Positions 10,847-20,163 of a stretch of DNA of 33,637 nucleotides are shown one piece after another; within the stretch, counting starts at the first letter, position 1, and every line of letters starts with the position of its first letter. The stretch is from Candidatus Altimarinota bacterium. GTDB taxonomy: Bacteria; Cyanobacteriota; Cyanobacteriia; Cyanobacteriales; Microcystaceae. The stretch is from assembly GCA_012031035.1 (NCBI GenBank), contig JAAUUT010000058.1, positions 1-33,637 of the forward strand, written 5' to 3'. Both the position numbers and the translations under genes were made by a program. The notes below the pieces were generated by a model. That model worked only from the letters and a program-made list of their open reading frames with translations. It did not search any database and was not told where the DNA came from.

Positions 10847-10929
10847 AAAGAGAAAATTTTACGCAATCTCGATCGCCGCTTCTCTATGAAGCGATCGCTA
10901 ATAACTAATTACTGAATTACTAAAAAAAA

Positions 10930-11346
10930 ATGACGCTAACAGTACGAGTAATTACCCCAGACAAAACGGTTTGGGATGCTGAAGCTCAAGAGGCGATCTT
11001 ACCCAGTACGACCGGACAGCTAGGCATTCTGAGCGGTCACGCTCCTTTGCTGACTGCGCTTGATATCGGGGTAATGCGCGTTCGTCCGGGAAAAGATTGG
11101 CAAGCGATCGCGCTTATGGGTGGATTCGCTGAAATCGAGAATAATGAAGTTAAAGTTCTCGTTAATGGAGCCGAACTCGGCGACAAAATCGATAAGGAAG
11201 CCGCTCGCACCGAATATTCTCAGGCGCAATCCCGCTTAGATGAAGCGACTAAGAGCGGCGATCGCCAAAAACAAATTCAAGCCGATCGCGCTTTTAGACG
11301 AGCGAGAGCGCGTTTTCAAGCCGCAGGCGGTATGGTACAGGTGTAG
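10930..11346 (+). CDS. atpC: F1Fo ATP synthase subunit epsilon
   Basis: This is the 138-residue epsilon subunit of the ATP synthase central stalk (atpE in plastid naming). Residues 1-85 form the beta-sandwich domain, with the typical [18 protein letters not shown] start and the [24 protein letters not shown] segment. The C-terminal helical hairpin (about 88-135, Arg/Ala/Gln-rich) is the regulatory part that can inhibit ATP hydrolysis. It follows the beta gene by 118 bp on the same strand and is closed by a strong terminator at 11380-11406, so the two form an operon. Confidence 0.97.
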   Translation: MTLTVRVITPDKTVWDAEAQEAILPSTTGQLGILSGHAPLLTALDIGVMRVRPGKDWQAIALMGGFAEIENNEVKVLVNGAELGDKIDKEAARTEYSQAQSRLDEATKSGDRQKQIQADRAFRRARARFQAAGGMVQV

Positions 11347-11379
11347 ATATTATTTTTCTATACACTTTTTAAAAAGCAC

Positions 11380-11406
11380 AGGGCAGACAAACGTCTGCCC
11401 TTTTTT
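11380..11406 (+). terminator. Rho-independent terminator of the atp beta-epsilon operon
   Basis: AGGGCAGAC and GTCTGCCCT form a perfect 9-bp stem with an AAAC loop, directly followed by six T residues at 11401-11406. It lies 33 nt after the epsilon stop codon. Confidence 0.93.
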
Positions 11407-11559
11407 CATGCCTCAAATGTGTGAAGTGCTATGCCAAAAAGGCTTAGCTTCCTGGACTCAACTTTTCTTTAGAAGCTGATACCTAGTCTTACAACTAGCT
11501 TCTCAGGCGTTAATTCCGGCACTTCCTGCCGTACAGCTATAAGTCTATCATAATTACAA

Positions 11560-12396
11560 TTATTTTGAGGCGAGCGGGGATGGGGGAACACTATTAATAA
11601 TTTTTACTGTCTCTTCCCACAAAGAACGATTGGAAGCCGCTAAAACTTCGCTCGCTTGACTAGTTAATCTCTCTCCCGACCAATCGGTGATGACTCCCCC
11701 AACCCCTTCAACAATGGGAATAAGGGCGCAGAAGTCGTAATATTTCATATCGGAGTCTAAGACGACCATCGGCATCGAACTCCAGCCAGAAGCCAAGGCT
11801 GCATAGTTATAGCAATCACCACCAAAAGCGGTACGCTGGCAAACTTGTTGTAACTTTGTAGAGATCGCTTTTTGTCTATCGGTCACAAACATTAGCGGAG
11901 TTGTCGAAGTCAGACAAGCTTGAGCTAAATTACGCTCGGTATCTTGGGCGTAAGGATTGACAATCGGGCAATTGTTTAGCAAGGTTGGTTTTCCTTTTAC
12001 TCCTAGCCATCTTTCCTGCAAAATGGGTTGATTGATAATCCCAATTAATGGCTGATTATTTTCTAAATCAACTAATCCAATCAACGTTCCAAAAATTGGC
12101 AGTCCTTTAACAAAAGATGACGTTCCATCAATAGGATCGAGTACCCAATAAAATCCATTCTCTGAGGGAATATTTTCTCCTTCTTCTCGAATTATTCCAT
12201 CTCCAGGCGCTTCTTTTAAAATAATTTCTACCATAGCATTTTCTGCTTCGCGATCGGCGATAGTAACAATGGCAGAAATTTCTCCTTCTTTGGTTTCAGT
12301 TTGGATGCGAGGTTGTCTGAAATATTGTTTGATTACTTTGGCTGAAACATCAGCTAATTTCTCTGCCAACTTTGTCCGTCGAGCTAAATCATCCAT
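11560..12396 (-). CDS. hisN: Inositol-monophosphatase-family histidinol-phosphatase
   Basis: The 278-residue protein belongs to the Mg-dependent IMPase superfamily. The metal-binding set is present: Glu71/Glu72 in IIREEGENI, motif A WVLDPIDGTSSF (Asp87, Asp90), GGDCYNYAALASG, and a C-terminal segment with the KYYDFCALIPIVEGVGG signature. Superfamily members act on inositol phosphate, fructose bisphosphate, PAP or histidinol phosphate. The gene lies 38 bp downstream of hisC on the same strand, and LDPIDGTSSF with GGDCYNY fits HisN, so histidinol-phosphatase in histidine synthesis is the best call. The substrate is inferred from context and similarity. Confidence 0.88.
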   Translation of the reverse strand: MDDLARRTKLAEKLADVSAKVIKQYFRQPRIQTETKEGEISAIVTIADREAENAMVEIILKEAPGDGIIREEGENIPSENGFYWVLDPIDGTSSFVKGLPIFGTLIGLVDLENNQPLIGIINQPILQERWLGVKGKPTLLNNCPIVNPYAQDTERNLAQACLTSTTPLMFVTDRQKAISTKLQQVCQRTAFGGDCYNYAALASGWSSMPMVVLDSDMKYYDFCALIPIVEGVGGVITDWSGERLTSQASEVLAASNRSLWEETVKIINSVPPSPLASK

Positions 12397-12434
12397 CTTT
12401 TTCCCTTTCCTCTTACCCTTTTCCCTAAAAAGAA

Positions 12435-13478
12435 TTATTGGGTTTTGATTTCTGTAATAGCTTCTAAGGCGCGATCGATTTCTTCATCGGTTCCGATAGA
12501 AATACGCACGTAATTACTAATACGAGGATGCTTGAAATAGCGAACGAGAATTTTACGTTCTTTTAATTGACTATAAAGTTCTGCTGCACTTATCCATTGA
12601 GGAGAAGCTAAGACAAAATTTGATTCCGAGTCAAATACAAAAAAGTCTAAATCTCTTAGAGAAAGTAATAATCGATTTCGCGTTTGGCAAACTTTTTGCC
12701 AGATATTTTGGAAGTAAGTATGAGATTCAAATGCAGCCGTTGCTATGGCTTGAGACATTCGATTTAAGTTATAAGAATCTCGCACTTTATTCATCTGTTC
12801 GATTAACGGTTGGGAAGCAATCCCGAAGCCTACTCGCATTCCCGCTAAACTATAACTTTTAGACATAGTGCGAGTAATAATAACATTCTCGTATTTTTGT
12901 AAGAAATCTAGATGATTCTCTTGGGAGAAATCAACATAAGCTTCATCAATAACTACAATAGCTGTTGCGTTGGCGCAGGTTTTTTCTAAATACTCGCGAT
13001 TAACGTGTTTTCCAACGGGGGGATTGGGAGAAGCAATAAAAATTAGTTTTGCTTTCGGACAAATAATTGGTTCGCCTAATTCAAAATTTTCGTTAGTCGG
13101 AATTTCAATAACCGATGCACCGTGAATTTTTGCAAGCGTATCGTAGAGAGAATAGGTTAAATCTAAAAATGCGATCGCTTCTCCAGGATTAACAAAAGTA
13201 CGAATGGCTATATTTAAAATATCATCCGAGCCATTCCCGGCAATAAGATTCTCTATATTTACCCCAAAAACCCTTGCTGCTGCTTTTCGCAGTTGTGTCG
13301 ATACTGGATCGGGGTACAATCGGACTTTAGATAATTCTACTTGTAACGCTTCAAATATTTCTGGCGGTGGTGGATAGGGATTTTCGTTGGTATTTAGTTT
13401 GATATAGTCATTGGTTAAGGGCTGTTCGCCCGGTACGTAACCTGGGGTTTGGAGTACGCATTCTCGAAGTGGTAACAT
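12435..13478 (-). CDS. hisC: Histidinol-phosphate aminotransferase
   Basis: This PLP-dependent class I/II aminotransferase makes histidinol phosphate from imidazole acetol phosphate. Visible family features are YIKLNTNENPYPPPP near the N terminus, LIAGNGSDDIL, the SPNPPVGK substrate segment, VVIDEAYVDF, and TRTMSKSYSLAGMRVGF containing the Schiff-base lysine. The frame is open upstream to a TTG at 13550, but ATG 13478 gives the usual HisC start (MLPLRECVLQTPGY), and the extra residues have no family character, so I use 13478 (347 residues). It is followed by hisN, which would catalyse the next step of the pathway. Confidence 0.93.
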   Translation of the reverse strand: MLPLRECVLQTPGYVPGEQPLTNDYIKLNTNENPYPPPPEIFEALQVELSKVRLYPDPVSTQLRKAAARVFGVNIENLIAGNGSDDILNIAIRTFVNPGEAIAFLDLTYSLYDTLAKIHGASVIEIPTNENFELGEPIICPKAKLIFIASPNPPVGKHVNREYLEKTCANATAIVVIDEAYVDFSQENHLDFLQKYENVIITRTMSKSYSLAGMRVGFGIASQPLIEQMNKVRDSYNLNRMSQAIATAAFESHTYFQNIWQKVCQTRNRLLLSLRDLDFFVFDSESNFVLASPQWISAAELYSQLKERKILVRYFKHPRISNYVRISIGTDEEIDRALEAITEIKTQ

Positions 13479-13759
13479 TTGACTCGTTCTTGCGATCGCA
13501 TTAGTGCAATCTGTTAGTATATCCTTAATTTGGTAGAAAAGAGACAACAACTAGCTTTGACAGTCGCAATCGGCTTTCAAACCCTACAGAAAAGCTGGAA
13601 TAGGGCGCTTGATTTTAGTTAATTTGTTTAAAGTTTCTGTAAAGAATTAAACTCTCCGTAAAATTAACTAGACACTCAGGATTTACTTGGTTATAACAGA
13701 AAAAGATATACGAAAAACTATTTTGATTTTCTCTACTCTAAACTGTAGGTCTATTAAAG

Positions 13760-14338
13760 ATGAAAATCCAACCAGAAACTCTTACTCAAACCCATGAAAA
13801 TGTCATGGAAATACTCGTTTTAGAAGAGTTAGAAAGACAGATAAAACAATATCCTGAAGCCCTGACTCAATATATTAATAAAGTAGAAGTTTGTACCTTC
13901 GCACTCAATCGTTTACCCGCACTTTATGCGTCTTGTGAAAAAGGCAAGAATATGCAAAAGTTAATCGGACAAAAAGAATATAGAGACGAGATTAAAAAAT
14001 CAGTTCGTCAAGCCTTGGCCGCGATTCAAAGAGATCCATTGAGGGTTTCTACTCCTCTAATTTCAGACCTTAATGAAGAATATTATGCTGCGGTTACTGC
14101 ACTCAAAAATTTGCAAAGTTTGTTAGAAGAAGAAAACTTATTAGATTACCAAGAACTCACCTGGGAAAATTTGGTTACTGTAATGAGACATGCTTTAGCA
14201 AAAGCAGCTTGGACGGGAGACGCACCACAGGTAATTTCTAATAACGATTGCCCAAGAGGAAGCGGCGAAGCTGATGGCGACTCTAGCGAAGCTGTTACTC
14301 AAATTGGTAATTGGTCTGACTTTCGTTATTTCCGATAA
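13760..14338 (+). CDS. ComFB-domain protein, likely cyclic-dinucleotide receptor
   Basis: Residues about 10-75 of this 192-residue protein (NVMEILVLEELERQI, then VCTFALNRLPALYASCEKG) are a ComFB domain. The family name comes from late competence in Bacillus, and cyanobacterial ComFB proteins have been described as receptors for cyclic di-AMP/di-GMP. The two cysteines and the Asn-Arg-Leu-Pro motif typical of the family are present. Residues about 90-155 are helical, and a polar tail of about 30 residues follows (GSGEADGDSSEA) in which GCGAAGCTG occurs at 14265-14273 and 14286-14294. It stands alone, ahead of a terminator at 14374. A role in motility or competence is inferred only. Confidence 0.8.
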   Translation: MKIQPETLTQTHENVMEILVLEELERQIKQYPEALTQYINKVEVCTFALNRLPALYASCEKGKNMQKLIGQKEYRDEIKKSVRQALAAIQRDPLRVSTPLISDLNEEYYAAVTALKNLQSLLEEENLLDYQELTWENLVTVMRHALAKAAWTGDAPQVISNNDCPRGSGEADGDSSEAVTQIGNWSDFRYFR

Positions 14339-14373
14339 CGGGATCGCTTTTTTTGGTAGGTTTTTATTTTGAT

Positions 14374-14412
14374 AGTCATGAAAAGAAAATGATTTTCTCT
14401 CATGACTTTTTT
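14374..14412 (+). terminator. Rho-independent terminator after the ComFB gene
   Basis: AGTCATGA (14374-14381) pairs with TCATGACT (14400-14407), with an inner GAAAA/TTTTC stem, and a T tract runs to 14412. It lies 35 nt after the stop codon. Confidence 0.75.
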
Positions 14413-14743
14413 CAATTAATATAAAATATCGATTAACTATAAATAATCTTAGCAAAATTCCTGAACCTTCATCATTAATAGAAATTGTGCTATCGGGAAA
14501 AGCATTATCCAAAAACTTATGCAGCTAATAATGTAAAAATGCGATCGCAATAATTGGGGAAAGCAATGCAAATAAGCCAAATAAATTGTCAACCCAGGGA
14601 AAATGAGAGACTAAAAAAAAGAAGCATCCAAAGATAAAGGAGAATTCGTTATAATCCCATCACTAAAAGAATAATCGCGATCGCTCGGAAAAAATCGCTA
14701 CAGCCAGTGTAGTTAATAACAGCATAACGTTTCTCAAAACACG
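14413..14743. other. Non-coding stretch, no gene seen
   Basis: This AT-rich region holds two HIP1-like octamers (about 14539 and 14676) and no convincing coding signal in either strand. It presumably contains the promoter of the DUF1190 gene, but I see no clear -10/-35 pair. Confidence 0.5.
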
Positions 14744-15332
14744 ATGAAAGTTACTTCTGACTCCTCTAAAGGTGTCAAACGCAGAACTATTCCATCAAAA
14801 CAGTTAATTGTTTTGTTAATGTCAGCGTCGCTTCTTACAGCAAGCGCACTCATTCTCTATGGATGCAACGAACCAAGTGAACCATCAGTTAAGGCAGTTT
14901 TTTACTCCTCCGTACAACAGTGCATCCAAGACCAACGTTTTACCCCTCAATTTTGCCAGTCTGAGTGGAATAAAGCCGTTCAAATCGATAAAAATGCTGC
15001 TCCCATCTATGTAGCAAAAGAAGATTGCGAAAAAGAAAATGAAACCTGCGAAACTGTCTCAGGAGGAAGCAAAGGGACAGTTTATCGTCCGCGTATGTCT
15101 GTCTGGTTATATTACTCATTCATCGCCTTATCAAAGCACCGATAGCGATGTCTATGTGGTAACACAGCCTATTTATGGTTCCCCGTCTCGCGGCTATATT
15201 AGCGCCAACCGAACGCTTATAGAAATACCGTCTACCTCTGCAAAAACAGGAAGAGCTATTATTAGCGTACCGCGATCGACAGCTATTTCTAAACTCGTCA
15301 AGCTACTCAAGATGGTGGTGAATTCGCGCTAG
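14744..15332 (+). pseudogene. YgiB/DUF1190-like lipoprotein gene, frameshifted by a 4-bp duplication
   Basis: The first frame starts with a basic N terminus, a hydrophobic segment and the lipobox-like LYGC (Cys about 41), so the product was probably an outer-envelope lipoprotein. Then come features of the E. coli YgiB family (DUF1190): spaced cysteines (QQCIQDQ, FCQSEWNKA), AAPIYVAKEDCEKE and an YRPRM segment equivalent to the family's W-P-x-M-A-G-Y. At 15098-15105 TCTG is present twice in tandem; removing one copy joins YRPRMSGYITHSSPYQ with the second frame, which continues through VTQPIYGSPSRGY and GRAIISVP. As it stands the protein ends early at 133 residues. The function of DUF1190 proteins is unknown. 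The 3' end overlaps the convergent receiver gene by 30 bp. Confidence 0.75.
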
Positions 15333-15662
15333 TAAATCTTGAAAGCGGAAAGGCTTTGATACATAGTCATTTGCACCATATTGCCGTCTCGCCTGGTTTT
15401 CTTTTACGTCATCGCGAGCAGTGACAATGATTATAGGAAATTTTTTTCCTTGGCGACGGAGTTCTGATAATACGGCCCACCCATCTTTAAGAGGAAGTCC
15501 TAAATCTAACAAAAGCAGGTCGAATTCATCGTTCTCGACCATTAATATCGCCTGCTCTCCATTTGTTGCGATCGCAGTACTAAACCCATATTTTTGCAAA
15601 CCTTTTTCAATAAAAGCAGCAAGGCGGTCTTCGTCTTCAGCAATGAGAATACGGCCCATCAT
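15303..15662 (-). CDS. Stand-alone response regulator receiver domain
   Basis: This 119-residue protein is a single CheY-like receiver. The acidic pair Glu9/Asp10, phospho-acceptor Asp53 (LLLLDLGLP), Thr81 and Lys103 (SKPF) are all present, so it should be phosphorylated normally. It has no output domain and no remains of one after its stop codon. It is closely similar to the receiver of the OmpR regulator 108 bp upstream (shared FDLLLLDLGLP and KPFRF.(E/D)LLARI), so it probably arose by tandem duplication. It may compete for phosphate from the kinase at 16436-17932 or relay it. Confidence 0.88.
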   Translation of the reverse strand: MMGRILIAEDEDRLAAFIEKGLQKYGFSTAIATNGEQAILMVENDEFDLLLLDLGLPLKDGWAVLSELRRQGKKFPIIIVTARDDVKENQARRQYGANDYVSKPFRFQDLLARIHHHLE

Positions 15663-15770
15663 TGATTCCTCACGTCCCCGATTATCTTCTAGAATTAAGC
15701 AATTTTACTTACTTATTCCTAGAATAATAAACTTTCGTAAGTTAGTTATAAGATTTGGATGAAAAAATTC

Positions 15771-16439
15771 TCATCCTCGCAGCCGATATCCCATGCCTCT
15801 AACGGTTTCGATTAAGTCGCTGCTTAACTTTTTACGCAGATATCCCACATACACATCAACAATATTCGATCCGGGATCGTAATCGTACCCCCACACTCGA
15901 TCCAATAATTGCTCTCGACTCATCACCTGTCCTCGATGACGAATCAAAGTTTCTAAAAGGATAAATTCTCGTGCCGATAGCTCGATGTCTTTATTTTTCC
16001 ATTCAACGCGACGGGTACGCAAATTAAGAATGACCTCGCCAACACTCAGTTCTATTTCTTCTTTGATTGTCGTTCGTTGCTGATTTCGCATACGCAAACG
16101 TATTCTTGCGAGTAGTTCTTCAAAGCGAAATGGTTTAGTGAGATAGTCATCAGCGCCGCCTTCGAGTCCTGCTACTTTATCATTAATTTCGTCGCGAGCG
16201 GTCAGAATAATAATGGCGACTGTTGCTCCTTGACCGCGCAATTCTTCGAGGACGGTTAAACCATCTTTACCAGGAAGTCCTAAATCTAGCAGTAGTAGAT
16301 CGAAGCTGTCGTTCAACGTCATTGAAATAACTTCATCGGCATTGGTAGCAGTTGTCGTGGTATATCCATTCGCACGCAATCCTTTTTCTAAAAAAGAAAC
16401 GATGCGCGGTTCGTCTTCTGCAATAAGAATGCGATTCAT
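15771..16439 (-). CDS. OmpR/PhoB-family response regulator
   Basis: A two-component transcription factor of 222 residues. The receiver domain has Glu9/Asp10, phospho-acceptor Asp52, Thr80 and Lys102. A winged-helix DNA-binding domain from about residue 128 (LSAREFILLETLIRHRGQVMSREQLLDRVWGY, then VDVYVGYLRKKL and TVRGMGYRL) is of the Trans_reg_C type. Its start overlaps the end of the histidine kinase gene by 4 nt, so translation is probably coupled and the two are partners. The stimulus and target genes are not evident; the flanking DUF1190 lipoprotein and porin suggest an envelope role, which is only inference. Confidence 0.93.
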   Translation of the reverse strand: MNRILIAEDEPRIVSFLEKGLRANGYTTTTATNADEVISMTLNDSFDLLLLDLGLPGKDGLTVLEELRGQGATVAIIILTARDEINDKVAGLEGGADDYLTKPFRFEELLARIRLRMRNQQRTTIKEEIELSVGEVILNLRTRRVEWKNKDIELSAREFILLETLIRHRGQVMSREQLLDRVWGYDYDPGSNIVDVYVGYLRKKLSSDLIETVRGMGYRLRG

Positions 16440-17932
16440 AGTTTTTTCAGGGCTAATAGAGGCAATACAAGAGTAAATGTCGAACCAACTCCCAGTTGGC
16501 TAATGAGTTCTACCCGACCGCCGTGCGTTTCGGCAATTGCTCGAACGATAGATAATCCCAAACCAGATCCTTCCGAACGTCGGCGACTGTTGCTCGCACG
16601 AGCAAAACGTTCAAAAATTTTCTCTTGGTCGCCTTGAGCGATCCCTTCTCCAGTATCGCGTACCCATAGGCGAAAGCAGTTAAGCTCGCGAGAACTGCCA
16701 ATGGCGATCGTGTCTGTTTCGGTTGTATACTGGAGTGCGTTTTCAGCCAAGTTTATGATGGCTTGCGTCAAGCGTTGGCGATCGCAAATAAGAAAACCTT
16801 TAGCGGTTGCGTCTATTTTCCAGTTACGTTTGCCGAGTGCGGTAGCTTTAGTATGGAGTTCTTGCGTGAGCGAGCTAATATCTACCATCTCCAATTGGAG
16901 AAAATCGGAGCGTTCCGACTTGGCTAACAACATCAAGTCATCAACCATGCGATTCATGCGATTTAACTCGTCCATGACTAATTCGATGGTTTCTTGCTGT
17001 TCTTGAGGGTCATCTCCCATGAGTTCTAGATGACCTTGAACAATGGCAATCGGGGTTCGCAATTCGTGTCCTGCATCGTTGATAAAGGCTTTTTGAGTGC
17101 TAAAAGAGTCTTGCAGGCGATCGAGCATGGTGTTAAACGTTTTGGCTAGTTCTCCCATTTCTCCAGAACTTTGCACCGGAATCCTTTGATTGAGGTTAAG
17201 TTCGCTAATCGAGCGGGCGGTTGCAGTGAGCGATCGCAAGGGTTCTAATATTTTTCCAGAAATTACCCACGCTAAAATTAAAGCTAAGATTAGCACGGCT
17301 ACTAACACCTTCGTCACCGTCGAGATAACCTGTTGAGCTTCTTGAATTTCTCCTGCTGTTGTATGAGCGATGGCAAAAGTGCCTCGAACTTTGCCGTCAA
17401 TAATGATAGGCGAAGCTAGATAGATAATGTTGCCTAAATTGGGATCTGATGTTTTCTGTTCGCCTTGCGTATCTTGGGTAACGTTTGCCCAAAGCTTCAT
17501 CAATGGTGACTCTTCCTGTAACTGTTTGGGTCGCCCTCGCGGACTAGATCGATATAATTGACCGTCGATGAAGGTTATTAAAAAGGTATCGTCTTCGGGA
17601 ACTTGGCGATAGAGAAATTCTTGGAAAACTTCTTCGAGTTTTTCCTGGGTCATATGGTTGGTAGTTGAGGATTCTTCGGCTACAAATTGCTCGAATGTTT
17701 CTAATTCCTCAACTAAATCTTCTCGAACTCGCGTATCGACTTGATGATAGACGAGTTCAGAAAAAATCGGTACGGAGAGTCCGACAAAACCTGTCATCAA
17801 AATGCTATACCAAGCCAAAATACGGGTTCGCGCTTCCCACAAAAATCCTCCCTCTCGGCGGGCGGGCTTATTGTTTGACTTGACTGATGAAGAATTAAGT
17901 TCGGTAGCTGACATTTTTGTCCCGATTGTCAT
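16436..17932 (-). CDS. Membrane sensor histidine kinase
   Basis: Starting at ATG 17932 (498 residues), the protein has TM1 at about 38-60, an extracytoplasmic sensor region at about 61-204, TM2 at about 205-225, a HAMP linker to about 280, and a HisKA segment FINDAGHELRTPIAI with phospho-acceptor His289. A HATPase_c domain follows, with the N box LAENALQYT, the G1 box DTGEGI and the G2 box GSGLGLSIVRAI. The architecture matches EnvZ/BaeS-type kinases. The frame is open upstream to a GTG at 18163, but the added residues are hydrophobic and unlike the family; ATG 17914 is a second candidate start. It pairs with the OmpR regulator through a 4-nt overlap. The sensed signal is unknown. Confidence 0.92.
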   Translation of the reverse strand: MTIGTKMSATELNSSSVKSNNKPARREGGFLWEARTRILAWYSILMTGFVGLSVPIFSELVYHQVDTRVREDLVEELETFEQFVAEESSTTNHMTQEKLEEVFQEFLYRQVPEDDTFLITFIDGQLYRSSPRGRPKQLQEESPLMKLWANVTQDTQGEQKTSDPNLGNIIYLASPIIIDGKVRGTFAIAHTTAGEIQEAQQVISTVTKVLVAVLILALILAWVISGKILEPLRSLTATARSISELNLNQRIPVQSSGEMGELAKTFNTMLDRLQDSFSTQKAFINDAGHELRTPIAIVQGHLELMGDDPQEQQETIELVMDELNRMNRMVDDLMLLAKSERSDFLQLEMVDISSLTQELHTKATALGKRNWKIDATAKGFLICDRQRLTQAIINLAENALQYTTETDTIAIGSSRELNCFRLWVRDTGEGIAQGDQEKIFERFARASNSRRRSEGSGLGLSIVRAIAETHGGRVELISQLGVGSTFTLVLPLLALKKL

Positions 17933-18501
17933 GACTTTACCGCTTTTTGGCTTTATTCTATCTTTATCTTTATTATAAATATAAATACTTAAGGAAAGTA
18001 TGTCAGTCCCATACAAAAACGTAAAATTTAATTCTACTTGAAGGGGAGTTAAGTTTTTCAAAGGGAAAATAGTAGAAATACATGGAATAAGAGGGATTTG
18101 ATTATTTATACAAAAAATAACCATTTTAGCGTTCAAAAACAACTTTTTAGACTGATTTAGCACGATAAAAGCAATTCTAAAGACAGCTATCTTTGGCTAA
18201 AAAAAGTTAATTTATGGTTAAGGAATGATTGTCTTTCAATTAAAAATACTCTTCGATTTGGTAAATAAAAATTGGCGATTATTATTGAAGTTGAAATCTA
18301 GAAGGAGTTCAAAAAGACATCTATAAATTTACTTCTGACATCCCAACTTCCGCTCACAACTTCTTTTTACATAATGTTAAATCATGAAGTCAAAAATAGG
18401 TACAGACGGTAAAGGAGAGGTCTATAGGGAAGTCTATATTCCTTTTCGTCTCTCCATCTTCCTATATTTATGCTCACAACTCTCTTGTACACGATCGCGA
18501 G
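17933..18501. other. Non-coding stretch between kinase and porin, with 120-bp-spaced direct repeats
   Basis: No coding signal is visible. GCTCACAACT occurs at 18352 and again at 18472, exactly 120 bp apart, each followed within about 35 bp by AGTCAAAA. The region should contain the promoter of the kinase-regulator operon and the 3' end of the porin transcript; I see no clear terminator. Confidence 0.5.
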
Positions 18502-20021
18502 TTAAAAGTCAAAAGTTGTCCTGATTGTTAAGACGACAAAATCGCCATTATCGTTGTTGTGGTCGGGGGCTGTAATCCAGATTAAACCAGGCGTAATAGA
18601 AATATTGTCCCTTATCTGATATCGATAGAAAGCTTCTAAATGCAGCGATGTATCTGGGTCGCTTTTTTTACCATCGATAAGAAAACCGCTTGTATTTGTT
18701 AATTTAGGTTCTTGACCGACGATAACGCCAAGAAGATTTCCTTCTCCTCCTACATCGGGGAAAGCTAGCGTAAGTGCATAATTCCATACATCAGCTTCGC
18801 CAAGATTCAGAACGATCGCATCGGTGAAACCTACCCAACCGCCGATCGCAAAGTTAGGATGAAGTTGCCAAGAAGTTTCTAAACTATAAGAGTTACCAAT
18901 TACCGGACGATTGAGATCGAGTTGAGATCTCAGACTACCCGTTCCCGTTGCTAAGTTAGTATCGTTGTAGGCATGAACGTAGAGCAACGCTAATAAAAAT
19001 TGTTCGTTGGGTTCAAATTCAAGCTTAGCAGAAGCACTATAATCGCCATTAAATAAACCATCTCCAGATTTGCTATCTTCTGCTTCTTGATTGTAGTAAC
19101 CCAAACCCAAACTTAATCGATCGTTAAATTCATATTCAAGTCCGATACCGCCACTTTCGATTAGCCTATAAATAGGGTTTTGGCGACCGAAACGAGAAAT
19201 CGAACCCGTCCCGCGATCGCGAAAAAAAGGATTGCTAGCATTGACATCATCCCCAATTGGTGCGATAAAAACACTAATGCGATCGCCAATGGGAAATTCA
19301 TAAGATACTCTACTTAATCCAAGTCGATCGTCTGAATCGCCATCGAATCCCAAACGACCTTCACTAGTAAGATTTTCTACATAAGAAAACTGTTCGGCGT
19401 TACCGCTTCTGAGCGTCATTCTCAAGCTATCTTCGCCTGTAAAACTGGTTCTCAAACCTAACTGAGTTCGATATTGAAAGACAAGATTATCATTTGTCTT
19501 CTCCCCAAAGTCATCGCTGAGTGCAAAAATCGCTTCGCCTGTAAGCTGAGTTGTGGCAGAAAATTGCTCGGTTTCCAAGTCAGTAATACGAGTTTCGATG
19601 GAATTTATTTGTTGTTTTAAAATTCCTAGTTCTGCATCAAATTCCGATTGTAGTCTTTTGATAATAACTAAGTCTTCAGGAGCAATTTTTTGATTATTTA
19701 GCTGTTGTTGTATAGCGGTAAGAAATGCGTTTAATGCTGTGGCAAATTCATAGCGAGTCATGCTTTGGTTTCCCCGAAATGTTCGATCGGATAGCCAGTT
19801 AGAATAGGATAGCGTTGCATGAGAGATTGTAGCGATCGAAATGCCCAATCTGACGATCGCACGTCCGATAATTGTGAGACAGAAGGAATCCGATCCATTG
19901 GTTTAGCAATCAGCGAGTCAACAGAAAACGATTGTGCTTGTTGAAAAGAAACTTCTGTTAGAACTGGCTCAGTAGTAAGAAATAAAGAATTAACTGGCAC
20001 AGAAAGAGCAAGAAATAACAT
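18502..20021 (-). CDS. SLH/OprB-type iron-uptake porin, frameshifted near 19788
   Basis: This is a cyanobacterial outer-membrane porin. A signal peptide (about 1-21) is followed by one SLH domain split between two frames: the first ends in QRYPILTGYPIEHF, the second continues DRTFRGNQSMTRYEFATALNAFL. Inserting one base beside 19788-19790 joins them as TGYPDRTFRGNQ. A coiled coil at about 125-155 (KRLQSEFDAELGILKQQI) precedes an OprB-like beta barrel (TTQLTGEAIFAL, amphipathic strands, terminal Phe for barrel insertion). The restored length is about 506 residues, normal for this family, whose members have been linked to iron and inorganic ion passage. Only one base is missing, so this is either a consensus error or a very recent loss. 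Confidence 0.88.
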
Positions 20022-20100
20022 TTGTTCTTGAGCTAAATAAAACTAGTAAAGTTATCGCTAGGAATAACCAACAAATTTGACAATTTTTTATTATAAACAT

Positions 20101-20132
20101 AAAAAAAGGGACAGCTTTTATCAAGTGTCCCT
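20101..20132 (-). terminator. Rho-independent terminator of the glycan operon
   Basis: Read on the minus strand, AGGGACA (20132-20126) pairs with TGTCCCT (20113-20107) and is followed by seven T residues. It lies about 30 nt after the sulfotransferase stop codon and separates that operon from the porin. Confidence 0.85.
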
Positions 20133-20163
20133 GCGAACCTAGAGTTTCAACCAGCTTCCAACT

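Noticed and set aside
14195..14512. Open frame on the minus strand covering the end of the ComFB gene and the terminator
   Set aside because: It overlaps a recognised gene and its terminator, and its translation has no family character.
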